From NCBI GenBank assembly GCA_963780045.1, contig CAVZZZ010000005.1, positions 930,001 through 994,000 on the forward strand: a DNA stretch of 64,000 bases, read 5' to 3'. The stretch is from JANXQG01 sp963780045. Its GTDB lineage: Bacteria > Planctomycetota > Planctomycetia > Pirellulales > Thermoguttaceae. The notes below the pieces were generated by a model, which saw nothing but the letters and a program-made list of their open reading frames with translations, was not told where the DNA came from and did not search any database. Each line of letters opens with the position of its first letter. The stretch's first letter is position 1. Shown here in pieces: positions 9,498 through 17,705 of the stretch. The translations under genes were made by a program, and so were the position numbers.

Positions 9498-9793
9498 CAG
9501 TGCTAGCGGTGAAAGGCCGGAACAAGTACGCCGCGGTTCCGGCATTTCTCGTGTGAAAACGGCACGATTGGCGGAACTTCGCTGCACCTCTTCCGGCCTC
9601 CGCTCTCCATTTTCTCTGCCGCGAGCAAACCGTGCGCCGCGCGTGCCCACACTTTTTCCACCGCCGCGCATCTTCGTCGCCGCGTTTTTCTTCGCAGATA
9701 GAGCGCGCCGTGGAATGCGGTTGACAGAGTGCCGACTAGCGCGTAAAGTTTTGATCGACAAGTGACATCACCTACTCGGAAGCATCTCTCATC

Positions 9794-10666
9794 ATGAGCC
9801 ATCCCCGGCAATCGTTGTTTCTTCCGCAAACTACCGACGCGGCGGCAAGCTTTGAAATCGAGTCAGGTGTCTTTCGTGCGGCGGCAGACTTCGGTTCGAC
9901 AAGTTTCGGTTCGGCACAAGTATGCCAAGGCCAGCGGGGAGACACGAACCAAGCGACTTTCGCGCCGCTGCATTACGCGCCCGGCTACGCCTACCCGTTG
10001 ATCGTCTGGCTGCACGGGCCAGGCAGCGACGAGCGGCAATTGCGGCGGATCATGCCACTGGTGAGCATGAGGAACCACGTTGGCATTGCTCCGCGGGGAA
10101 TCGCAATGCCGGAAACGGGGACATCTCCGATTTGCCGGAACGGCCCGGAGGGTGCCTTGCACAAATCGGAGATGTCCGCGTTTCCGTCTCCGGCGTTCTA
10201 CAGTTGGCCCTCCGACGAGCAGGGGTTGCACGAGGCCGAGCAGCGAGTATTCGACGCGATCGACAATGCGCTGGGCAGCTACAACATCCACCCGCGGCGG
10301 ATCTTTCTTGCCGGCTTCGACTGCGGCGGCACGCTGGCTTTTCGCCTGGCAATGAACCATCCCTACAAATTTGCTGGCGTAATCTCGCTTGGCGGCTCGC
10401 TGCCGTGCGGCGGCGCCCCCTTGGCTCGGCTCTCCGAGGCCCGGCAACTGGCTATCTTTCTCGCCGTCGGCCGCCGCAGCAACGTCTACGACCAAGCGCA
10501 GGTCTGCGAAGACTTGCGGCTGCTCCACAGCGCGGGCATGTCGATCATGCTGCGCGTCTATCCCTGTGGCCACGAGATCTCGCCGGGCATGCTCTCGGAC
10601 GCGGATGCCTGGATTATCGACCAGATCACCTCGCGCAAGCCCCAGGCAGAACCGGCGAGCGCGTAG
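9794..10666 (+). CDS. Alpha/beta-hydrolase (phospholipase/carboxylesterase-like) with Asp at the nucleophile elbow
   Basis: An esterase-like alpha/beta-hydrolase fold: the oxyanion strand PLIVWLHGPGSDERQL, then the nucleophile elbow, then a C-terminal CGHEIS that could supply the catalytic His. The elbow reads GFDCGGTLAF, where the family normally has G-F-S-x-G, so the Ser nucleophile is replaced by Asp. Between the oxyanion region and the elbow (residues ~104-133) is a foreign-looking segment encoded by a palindromic DNA repeat. Length is 290 aa. The substrate is unknown, and it may not be a classical esterase at all. Confidence 0.72.
   Translation: MSHPRQSLFLPQTTDAAASFEIESGVFRAAADFGSTSFGSAQVCQGQRGDTNQATFAPLHYAPGYAYPLIVWLHGPGSDERQLRRIMPLVSMRNHVGIAPRGIAMPETGTSPICRNGPEGALHKSEMSAFPSPAFYSWPSDEQGLHEAEQRVFDAIDNALGSYNIHPRRIFLAGFDCGGTLAFRLAMNHPYKFAGVISLGGSLPCGGAPLARLSEARQLAIFLAVGRRSNVYDQAQVCEDLRLLHSAGMSIMLRVYPCGHEISPGMLSDADAWIIDQITSRKPQAEPASA
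10111..10185. repeat. Long perfect-like inverted repeat inside the hydrolase gene
   Basis: Two 24-nt arms, 10111-10134 and 10162-10185, are reverse complements except for one base and are separated by 27 nt. The core word is ACATCTCCGATTTG and its complement. The whole element is in frame with the hydrolase gene and adds about 25 residues with no counterpart in related hydrolases. Confidence 0.85.
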
Positions 10667-10787
10667 AAAACGTACGCCGCGAACTTTCTTTCCCCCCAAA
10701 CGTGCCTTGACGCGCGTGCGGCTTCTTGGGTAGAAACACGCCGCCTTATCCTCGTTTTGCTCCTCTGTCGCGAGTATCGCGGCTGCC

Positions 10788-13278
10788 ATGGCCGATAAAC
10801 GCCAAAATCCGTCCGTTTCCCCTCCTGCCGCGTCCAGGCCGCGCGCTGCCGCAATGGGCACGGTGACAGCGGCCGTGGGGCATACGCTGAGCGATCCGTT
10901 CCGCCTGGTACTGACGCTCGCGGTGAACCTGGCAATTGTGGCGGGAGTCGTCGGCACCGCCGTCATCCTCCGCAACCACAAGCCGCCGCCCAAACCCCCA
11001 ACCATGCAGGCGGCCTTAAGCGCGCTGGACCGCGGCGACACCAACGAGGCTCGTAACCTGGCACTACAACTGGCCGCCAAGCGGATCATTGCCAACGAAG
11101 AAGAGGGCGTGCCCGACTACATCTTTGGGCGCTTGCCGCCAAGAGCGCTGACGCCCCGGCGCCAAGAACCAGACTGGGAAGTATCGTCAGGCGGGGCTTT
11201 ACTTGCAGCGTTCGCGAGAGCTGGGTTTTCCGGCTCACCGCGAGGCAACCGGACTTTATCTGCTGGGCAAGAGCCTCTGCCTCTGCGGCCGATTGGACGA
11301 TGCGTTGCCCGTATTGGAAGAGGCCCTGCGCGATCCGGCCGGCCGTGACTCGGAACTGCGAAGCATGTTGATCACAGTGCTGGTCGGCGTCTATCCGCCG
11401 GAGCTGGATAAAGCTTTCGCCGAAAGCCAAAAGCTGTTGGCGGACCCGCACCTTGGCGAGGAAGCTCGGGTGCTGGCGATGGCGGAACAAGCCCGCATCC
11501 TCTTCCGCATGGATCGCACGCGCGAATGCGCCGTACTACTGGACAAATTGCCCGACGATTTGCTCCTCCGCGGCCAGATATCGCTGCTTCGCGGCCGGTT
11601 GGCTCTCAGCGAGGCCCAAGCCATGAGGAAGGCGGGCACGGCCACCGAAGTTCATAGCGCAAACCAGCCGGCCCCGGCAACCGACGGCACAGCGCTCAAA
11701 GGACCGCAGGCGAAAATACAACTGGCGCTCGACTGGTTTCGCAAGGCCATTGGCCAGAGCGCCGGCGATGCCGGCGTTGTCCGCCAAGCGAACTATCTCG
11801 TTGGCATTGGACTGGCCGAGCAAGGAAGTTTTCCCGCCGCGGTAATGCAAATGGAGCGGGTCGAAAAGCTCTATCCCGATTCGCCGGAGTGCATGGCTGC
11901 GGTGTTCCAACAAGCCGAGTTTTATCGCCGCATGGGTCGTCACGAGGAATCCGTAACCGCCTATTGCCGGCTGATGCGGGCGTACTCCCGCTTGGATGAA
12001 TTCCATAATCCTTGGATCAGCTCCCCGCAAATCCGCGCCGCGATGCTCGGCGCTTGCCGCGATTACGTAAAGGCCCGCAAGTACAATACCGCGCTGGTGC
12101 TGGTCAAGGCAATGGCCGGCCCCTTTCCCAAGGACGAGGCCCTGAAGCTTGCGGCCAAAATCTATCGCACCTGGGCAGACAACCTCCTGGAAGAGGCGGA
12201 ACATCTGCCGCCCGACAAAGCCGAGGTTCGGCGCGCGGAGGCGCGGAACCAGTTGCGCCGCGCCGGCGACAGCTACACCGATCTCTCCCGCGAGGAATTC
12301 ACCAGCCGCGATTACCCCGAGCAACTTTGGAACGCCGCGTCGGCATACTTTGCCGGGCACGACTATCGCAGCGCGGCTCGAACCCTGCGTACGTACCTCC
12401 GCAACGAGGCGCGGCTGCGGAATGCCCAGGCGCTGACCGATCTGGGCGAGGCCGAGCTCTCGCTTGGCCACATGGAACGGGCCGTGCGGACGTTGCAGGA
12501 ATGCATCCAGCAGCATCCGCGTGACGCTGCCATCTATCGTGCGCGGCTGCTGGGCTGCCGCGCGTCGATCGCGCTGGGCGATCTCACACAGGCCGAAGCC
12601 TTCCTGCAAGACAACCTCAGCGGCGAGCAGTTGACCCCGGCCGCGCCAGAATGGCGGGACTCGCTCTTCGCGTTGGGCGATCTGTTCCATCTGGCAGGCC
12701 GCGACGCCGAAGCGATTCGCCGTCTCGAAGAAGCGCTGCAGCGCTACCCGGACGCGCCGCAAGCCGTCTCGGCCCGCTACCTCCTGGCCGACAGCTCCCG
12801 ACGGCTGGCATTGGCGCTCTGCGCCGGGCTGGCAAAGGAGATTTCATCCGCCGTACGGAGCCAGCGCGGCGCGGAAATCGACCGCAATTTCCGCCGCGCT
12901 TTGGAAGTCTACAGCGGCTTGCAGAGCGAGCTTGGCCGCGGCGACGCGGAAGAACTTACCCAACAAGAGCAGGCGGTGCTCCGCAATGCGCGCTTTGCGC
13001 TGGGTGATCTATACCTTGAACTGGCACGCTATCCGGAGGCCTTGCGGGCGTACCAGTCGGCGGCGAACCACTATGCCGACCGCCCTGAAGCGCTGGACGC
13101 GTATTTGCAGATCGCCGGCGTCTATCGCCGCATGGACCGGCCGGCCGAGGCCCGCACCTCGCTGGAGCAGGCCCGCATTGCCCTGCGACGCATGTCTCCG
13201 GAAATCCGCTTGGAGCAAACTACGAATTTCAACCGCAAACAATGGGGCGAACTGTTGGACAAATTGTGCAGTCTATGA
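10788..13278 (+). CDS. TPR-repeat membrane protein (two inferred frameshifts)
   Basis: An about 830-aa protein with a hydrophobic helix at residues ~40-62 (LVLTLAVNLAIVAGVVGTAVIL) followed by many TPR-like helical repeats, such as ATGLYLLGKSLCLCGRLDDA, RYPEALRAYQSAANHYADRP and PRDAAIYRARLLGC. The 5' part ends in a wrong frame after DYIFG. Family-like sequence then runs ALAAKSADAP and then GAKNQTGKYRQAG in successive frames, which implies a missing G near 11129 and a missing C near 11155, both in short homopolymers. It lies just upstream of the flgN-like gene and may act as a periplasmic or membrane scaffold; its function is not known. Confidence 0.75.
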
Positions 13279-13343
13279 AGAACCAACGAGATTCTCGCCA
13301 CCCAGTCCAAGCTAGTTGCCTTATGTGATTACTACGAAAACAG

Positions 13344-13816
13344 ATGACGCAGCTTCCCACCAACATCCTGACACAGCTCGTTCGAGCACGCCACGCGTGT
13401 CTCGTTCAGCTCCGCGACTTGGGGCGGCGGCAAATGGAGCTGATCGACCAGGGAAACGTAAGCGGACTTTTGGACTTGTTGGCAATCAAGCAAAAGCCGT
13501 TGCATGACATCCAGCGAATCGAGAAGGCGCTCGATCCCTTTCGCGCACAGGACCCCGAATCGCGGCAGTGGTCCTCGGCCGAGGACCGGGCGGCGTGGCG
13601 CGGCTAATCGCCGAGTGCGAGCAGATGCTCAAGGAGATCGTTGTCCAGGAGAAGCGTTGCGAGGAGACGATGGTCCAAAGGCGCGACGCCACGGCCGTGC
13701 AATTGCAAAGGCTGCGGATCGCCGGACAGGCCCACGGCGCCTACGCGTCCGCGACCCGGAGTGACGGGCGGTCCGGCAAGGGCGCCAGCCGGCTCGACCT
13801 GACTTCGGAAAGGTGA
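13344..13816 (+). CDS. FlgN-like flagellar export chaperone (frameshifted)
   Basis: A helical protein of about 157 aa when joined: TQLPTNILTQLVRARHACL, then LRDLGRRQMELIDQGNV and LLAIKQKPLHDIQ, then LIAECEQMLKEIVVQEKRCE. Repeated amphipathic helices and the IKQxxL motif resemble FlgN, the chaperone of the hook-filament junction proteins FlgK and FlgL. A missing base near 13601 turns a Leu codon into TAA and breaks the frame. It opens the plus-strand flagellar operon, directly before the kinase gene. Family assignment rests on weak similarity plus position. Confidence 0.6.
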
Positions 13817-13838
13817 AGCCTGGCAGGGAGAGAAACGC

Positions 13839-14822
13839 ATGAGCGAACTTGCGACTACAATCGACGCCTCGACGTTGGACGCCAGCGCCGATCTGCAAAC
13901 TATCCTGGCCGCCTGGCACAACGCCACGCTCCGCCTGGAACAGACGCACAGCGCCCTGCGGGACGAGGTGCAGCAGCTCACCGCCGAGTTGGAAATCAAA
14001 AACCGCGAGTTGGCCCGCAAGAATCGCCTGGCCGATTTGGGCCAAATGGCCTCGCACGTGGCCCACGAAGTCCGCAACAACCTCGTGCCGGTAACGCTCT
14101 ATTTGAGCATGCTCCGTCGCCGGCTGACGGACGACGCCGAGGGATTGGACATGCTGGAAAAGGTAAATGCCGGGTTCCGGGCGATGGACGTCATGGTCAA
14201 CGATCTGCTGAATTTCACCTCCGACCGCGATCCGCAGATGACGGTCGTTCCGTTGGCAAAACTCGTTGGCGAAATCGAGGCATCCTTGGCTCCCCAGCTT
14301 GCCGCACAGAATATCCGTTTTGAGACAGCGATTTCGCAACAACATACGCTGCGGGCAGATCGAGAGATGCTTCGTCGGGCGGTGCTCAATTTGGTGCTCA
14401 ATGCTTTGGACGCGATGCCCGGCGGCGGCGCGCTCGCCGTTGGCGCGAAGGCAACTTCGAATGGCGTAGAGCTTTACGTGGCAGACAGCGGTCCGGGCTT
14501 GCCGGCGAATATTCTGCCGCGGATTTTCGAACCTTTCTTCACCACCAAGCAGGGCGGCACGGGGCTGGGCCTGGCCATCGTCGCGCGGATCGCCGACGCC
14601 CATAGAGGCATGGTGGCCGCGGCCAACTCGCCCGGCGGCGGTGCGGTGTTTACGCTCAGTCTCCCCTCTCCGGGCACCGTGCGCAGCGTGGTCGGGAGAG
14701 AGGCAGCGGGTGAGGGCGGATCGCAGCTTCATTCGACCAAATCCGCGCGAACCGCGCCCATCTTTCCTCACCCCGGCCCTCTCCCGGAGGGAGAGGAAGA
14801 CATTGTCAAGGAGGCCGCCTGA
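13839..14822 (+). CDS. Flagellar sensor histidine kinase (FlrB-like)
   Basis: A soluble histidine kinase with no membrane segment. An N-terminal coiled coil (residues ~30-62) is followed by the H-box MASHVAHEVRNNLVPVTLYL and by the ATPase N, G1 and G2 boxes (NLVLNALDAMP, VADSGPGLP, GGTGLGLAIV). It probably phosphorylates the adjacent sigma54 activator, whose start codon overlaps its stop (ATGA). The last ~45 residues, including PHPGPLPEGE, lie outside the kinase fold and are encoded by an inverted-repeat element. No sensor domain is visible, so the input may come from protein contacts, as in FlrB. Confidence 0.85.
   Translation: MSELATTIDASTLDASADLQTILAAWHNATLRLEQTHSALRDEVQQLTAELEIKNRELARKNRLADLGQMASHVAHEVRNNLVPVTLYLSMLRRRLTDDAEGLDMLEKVNAGFRAMDVMVNDLLNFTSDRDPQMTVVPLAKLVGEIEASLAPQLAAQNIRFETAISQQHTLRADREMLRRAVLNLVLNALDAMPGGGALAVGAKATSNGVELYVADSGPGLPANILPRIFEPFFTTKQGGTGLGLAIVARIADAHRGMVAAANSPGGGAVFTLSLPSPGTVRSVVGREAAGEGGSQLHSTKSARTAPIFPHPGPLPEGEEDIVKEAA
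14661..14797. repeat. Inverted-repeat element encoding the kinase C-terminal tail
   Basis: The left arm (14661-14716) carries GTCGGGAGAGAGG and GGGTGAGGG; the right arm (14766-14796) carries CCTCACCCCGGCCCTCTCCC followed by GGAGGGAGAGG. Both the long arms and the short terminal palindrome can pair. The element lies inside the last codons of the kinase gene. A similar word (GGGTGAGCGGGGAGAG) occurs within fliO at 30471-30526. Confidence 0.75.
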
Positions 14823-16300
14823 TGACTGTTGTTTCCAAGAGCGAAACGTCCGCCGACCCATTGAGCGGGTGCTCCGCCGGACGCGTGCTTGTCGTCGACG
14901 ACCACGCCCGCGCGCGGGAGTCTATGGCTGACGTATTGCGTCATGCCGGGCATGAAGTGCAATGCTGCACCTGCGCGGCCGAAGTCCTGCAACTGCTCAA
15001 AACGGACCGCTTCGATTGCATTATCACGGACTTGCAGATGCCCGGCATGTCGGGCATTGAGCTTATCGTTCAACTCCGGCAGCGGCAATGCCCGACGCAG
15101 ATTGTCATGGTCACGGCGCACGCGAGCGTCGCCACGGCCGTCGAGGCGATGCGGCACGGGGCCTTCGATTACATCGAAAAGCCTTTTGAGGCCGACGCTC
15201 TGGAGCGGCTCGTGGCGCAGGCCATGCGCCATGGGCGGCTGGTCCATCCGGAACCTGACGGGGACGCGCTCCGTGGGTGCCGTGCCGCGGCCGAGTTGAC
15301 CTCGCCGGCGATGATCGGATCCAGCCGACTCATGCAGTCGCTGCGGGCGCGGATCCTGCAAGTTGGGCCGACGGCAGAGACCGTACTCATCATGGGCGAA
15401 AGCGGCACCGGCAAGGAACTGGTCGCCCGCGCGATCCACGCCGCCAGCCATCGACACGCCACGCCCATGGTCAGCCTGAACTGCCCGGTGCTTTCGGCCC
15501 AATTGATGGAGAGTGAGCTGTTTGGCCACGAGAAGGGCGCTTTCACCGGCGCCGACGCCCAGCGGACCGGCCGCTTCGAGGCGGCACACGGCGGCACGAT
15601 CCTGCTGGACGAAGTCACTGAGGTCGACCTTTCGCTGCAAGCCAAGTTGCTCCGCGTTCTACAGGAAAAATCATTCGAGCGGGTCGGATCGTGCAAGACA
15701 ATGAACGTCGATGTCCGCGTGCTGGCCACGACGAACCGCGAACTGCAGGAAGAAGTCGCTGCCGGCCGCTTCCGCGAAGACCTTTACTATCGGCTTGCCG
15801 TTCTGCCGCTTGTCGTGCCGCCGCTGCGCGATCGCCGCGAGGACGTGCCGGAACTGGCCGAGTACTTCTTCAAGCGTTCCGCCGTGCGGCTGGGCCGCGA
15901 TTGCTGCGCGCTGGACAAGGACGCCGAGGAACTGCTCGTCGAGTATCATTGGCCGGGCAACGTCCGCGAACTGGAAAACATCGTCACCCGCGCCAGCGTG
16001 CTGACTACGACCGGGCGCGTCGCGGCTGACGAGTTGCGGCGCTGGCTGGTAGCAACGGGCACGGAGTCTCCCCGTTCCCTGCCCCCCGTTTCCTGCTCCC
16101 CGCCCGTCGGCGTAAGCCTGGAGGAGATGGAGCGACGTCTGATCGAGGCGACGCTGGACCGTTACGGCGGCCATCGCGCTCGCACCGCCAAGGCGCTGGG
16201 CATCGGTATTCGCACGCTTTCAGGCAAGCTGCGGCAGTACGGCTACGCCCCGCGGGAGAAATCGTTTACGGCAGATTTAATCGGCAAAACCTGCCGCTAG
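14822..16300 (+). CDS. Sigma54-dependent flagellar response regulator (FlrC/FleQ-like)
   Basis: An NtrC-type activator of 492 aa. The receiver (residues ~20-135) has the phospho-acceptor Asp in CIITDLQMPGMSG. The AAA+ domain (~165-400) has GESGTGKELVARAIH (Walker A), the sigma54-contact loop ELFGHEKGAFTGA, and GGTILLDEVTEVDL (Walker B). The C-terminal Fis-type HTH reads ATLDRYGGHRARTAKALGIG. It should activate the sigma54 promoter found 84 nt downstream, before flgB. The linker before the HTH (residues ~415-430, SPRSLPPVSCSPPVGVS) is encoded by a heptamer array. Confidence 0.92.
   Translation: MTVVSKSETSADPLSGCSAGRVLVVDDHARARESMADVLRHAGHEVQCCTCAAEVLQLLKTDRFDCIITDLQMPGMSGIELIVQLRQRQCPTQIVMVTAHASVATAVEAMRHGAFDYIEKPFEADALERLVAQAMRHGRLVHPEPDGDALRGCRAAAELTSPAMIGSSRLMQSLRARILQVGPTAETVLIMGESGTGKELVARAIHAASHRHATPMVSLNCPVLSAQLMESELFGHEKGAFTGADAQRTGRFEAAHGGTILLDEVTEVDLSLQAKLLRVLQEKSFERVGSCKTMNVDVRVLATTNRELQEEVAAGRFREDLYYRLAVLPLVVPPLRDRREDVPELAEYFFKRSAVRLGRDCCALDKDAEELLVEYHWPGNVRELENIVTRASVLTTTGRVAADELRRWLVATGTESPRSLPPVSCSPPVGVSLEEMERRLIEATLDRYGGHRARTAKALGIGIRTLSGKLRQYGYAPREKSFTADLIGKTCR
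16065..16108. repeat. Heptamer-period array inside the response-regulator linker
   Basis: The 7-nt units tctcccc, gttccct, gcccccc, gtttcct and gctcccc run in succession within the coding region, between the AAA+ domain and the HTH domain. The period is not a multiple of three, so the encoded Pro/Ser-rich linker has no protein-level repeat. Confidence 0.65.
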
Positions 16301-16383
16301 CAAAGCGCCGTTATTGCCGAACGACAGTTCCAAATTCGAAAAACAAAGCAGCGGTACGCCGCCGCACTCCAATAACAACCAGC

Positions 16384-16397
16384 GGCACGCGGCTTGC
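16384..16397 (+). promoter_or_regulatory. Sigma54 (-24/-12) promoter for flgB operon
   Basis: GGCACGCGGCTTGC matches the sigma54 core (GGCACG-N4-TTGC) with exactly ten bases between the invariant GG and GC. The predicted start of transcription falls at about 16408-16409, only ~5 nt before the flgB ATG. It follows directly after the gene for a sigma54 activator. Confidence 0.75.
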
Positions 16398-16413
16398 GTG
16401 TAACCGATTCGCC

Positions 16414-16824
16414 ATGTTGAACGGCTTGTTCCAATCGAGCAGCATTCCCGTCCTGGAGGAAGTCATCAGCTTCGCACAGGCGCGGCAGTCGGTATTGGCG
16501 GGCAACATCGCCAACATCGATACGCCCGGCTACCAGGCGAAGGACCTCTCCGTCGAGGATTTTCAGGCGCGGCTCAAGCAGGCGATTGAAGAGCGCGACG
16601 ACCCCGGGATTCGCACACCAGGCGAGGGCGATTTGCCACCCAAGCCGCTTATGGCCGAAGTGGCCAAGTCGTCGCCGACCATCCTGCGGCACGACCTGGG
16701 CAATGTGGACATGGAATCGCAGGTGGCGGAAATGGTGAAGAACGAAATCCAGCACAACACGGCGCTGACGATCATGACCGACCAGTTTCATCAACTGCAG
16801 GTTGCGATTAGCGAAAAGGTGTAA
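16414..16824 (+). CDS. flgB: Flagellar proximal rod protein FlgB
   Basis: Rod component exported by the flagellar type III system and assembled between the MS ring/FliE and the distal rod. The N-terminal rod-protein signature is VLAGNIANIDTPGYQAKDLS and the C-terminal helical D0 segment ends in QFHQLQVAISEKV. At 136 aa it has normal length. No Shine-Dalgarno sequence precedes the ATG, and the predicted sigma54 transcript would have a leader of only ~5 nt, so the mRNA may be near-leaderless. flgC follows after three bases. Confidence 0.93.
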   Translation: MLNGLFQSSSIPVLEEVISFAQARQSVLAGNIANIDTPGYQAKDLSVEDFQARLKQAIEERDDPGIRTPGEGDLPPKPLMAEVAKSSPTILRHDLGNVDMESQVAEMVKNEIQHNTALTIMTDQFHQLQVAISEKV

Positions 16825-16827
16825 CGT

Positions 16828-17247
16828 ATGCTTTCCGCCCTCGACATCAGCACAAGCGGTCTGGTCGCGCAGCGGATGCGCATGATCCAGATCTCCAACA
16901 ACATTGCCAACATCAAGAGCACGCACACGTCCAACGGCGAGAAAGTGCCCTACCAGGCGAAGACGGTCGTTTTCCAGGCCGACGAGAGCCAGGGCAGCAA
17001 CGGCGCGGCGGGCGTGAAGGTCAGTTCGATCGCAGCCGTGCCCGCCGAGCCGATCTGGCGGCCGGAGCCGAACCATCCCGACGCGCAGAAGGCCGGTCCC
17101 CACGCCGGCGAAGTGGCCTATCCGAATATCGACCTGATGGTCGAGTTCACCAACGCCCTGGAGGCCGCCCGGTCCTATGAGGCGAACCTGGGCGCGATCG
17201 ACATCACGAAGAACATGGAACAGCAGACACTGAAAATACTGGCGTGA
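16828..17247 (+). CDS. flgC: Flagellar proximal rod protein FlgC
   Basis: Proximal rod protein, 139 aa. The rod signature is SGLVAQRMRMIQISNNIANI and the C-terminus NALEAARSYEANLGAIDITK is the conserved D0 helix. An internal segment (PNIDLMVEF) is also FlgC-like. It follows flgB by three bases and precedes fliE, as in most fla operons. The typical TPGYR after NIAN is replaced by KSTHTSNGEKVPYQAK, a common variant in FlgC. Confidence 0.93.
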   Translation: MLSALDISTSGLVAQRMRMIQISNNIANIKSTHTSNGEKVPYQAKTVVFQADESQGSNGAAGVKVSSIAAVPAEPIWRPEPNHPDAQKAGPHAGEVAYPNIDLMVEFTNALEAARSYEANLGAIDITKNMEQQTLKILA

Positions 17248-17250
17248 GCG

Positions 17251-17348
17251 AAGTTAGAAGTTAGAAGTTAGGAGTTAGGAAGGCACGCGAGCCACTGACT
17301 GTTCGGTACACAATACTCGGTACTGAGTACTGGGTACTGAGCATTGAC
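17251..17348. repeat. Two heptamer-period arrays between flgC and fliE
   Basis: Array a (17251-17281) reads agttaga, agttaga, agttagg, agttagg. Array b (17305-17348) reads gtactga, gtactgg, gtactga, gcattga. The two heptamers are different words. They fill the 113-nt spacer between flgC and fliE almost completely. Confidence 0.8.
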
Positions 17349-17360
17349 CACTTTCCGCCC

Positions 17361-17663
17361 ATGACCCCAATCACCAGCATCACGACTTCACCGATCTTGC
17401 AGCCCGGCAAGGTTGCTGGAGCGGCCACGCCGGCCGAAACTGGTCAGTCGTTCAAGGACTTTCTCGTGCAGTCGATCCAGGACGTGAACTCGATGCAGGC
17501 CGCGGCGGACAAGGCCGTCGAGAAACTGGCCACCGGCGGCGACGTCAATCCGGCGGAAGTCCTCACCGCCGTGCAGAAGGCCGACATTGCCTTCCAAATG
17601 ATGGTCCAGGTCCGCAACAAGCTGGTGGACGCCTTCAACGAGATCAAGAGCCTGCAAGTCTGA
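17361..17663 (+). CDS. fliE: Flagellar hook-basal body protein FliE
   Basis: A 100-aa adapter between the MS ring and the rod. The C-terminal family motif is seen in FKDFLVQSIQDVNSMQAAAD, AEVLTAVQKADIAFQMMVQV and RNKLVDAFNEIKSLQV. Its position between flgC and fliF is canonical. The ATG start at 17361 gives the standard length. Confidence 0.92.
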   Translation: MTPITSITTSPILQPGKVAGAATPAETGQSFKDFLVQSIQDVNSMQAAADKAVEKLATGGDVNPAEVLTAVQKADIAFQMMVQVRNKLVDAFNEIKSLQV

Positions 17664-17669
17664 TGCGGC

Positions 17670-17704
17670 GACTGAAAACCGAACCCTGAAAACTGAACAC
17701 TTTC
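17670..17704. repeat. Heptamer-period array between fliE and fliF
   Basis: The whole 42-nt spacer is built of 7-nt units: ctgaaaa, ccgaacc, ctgaaaa, ctgaaca. The same words appear in the fliF-fliG and flgE-flbD spacers. Confidence 0.75.
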
Positions 17705-17705
17705 A

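Noticed and set aside
9498..9793. A gene between the sulfotransferase and the hydrolase
   Set aside because: No frame of reasonable length has an RBS or recognisable motif; the gap shows nothing beyond some CG-rich sequence.
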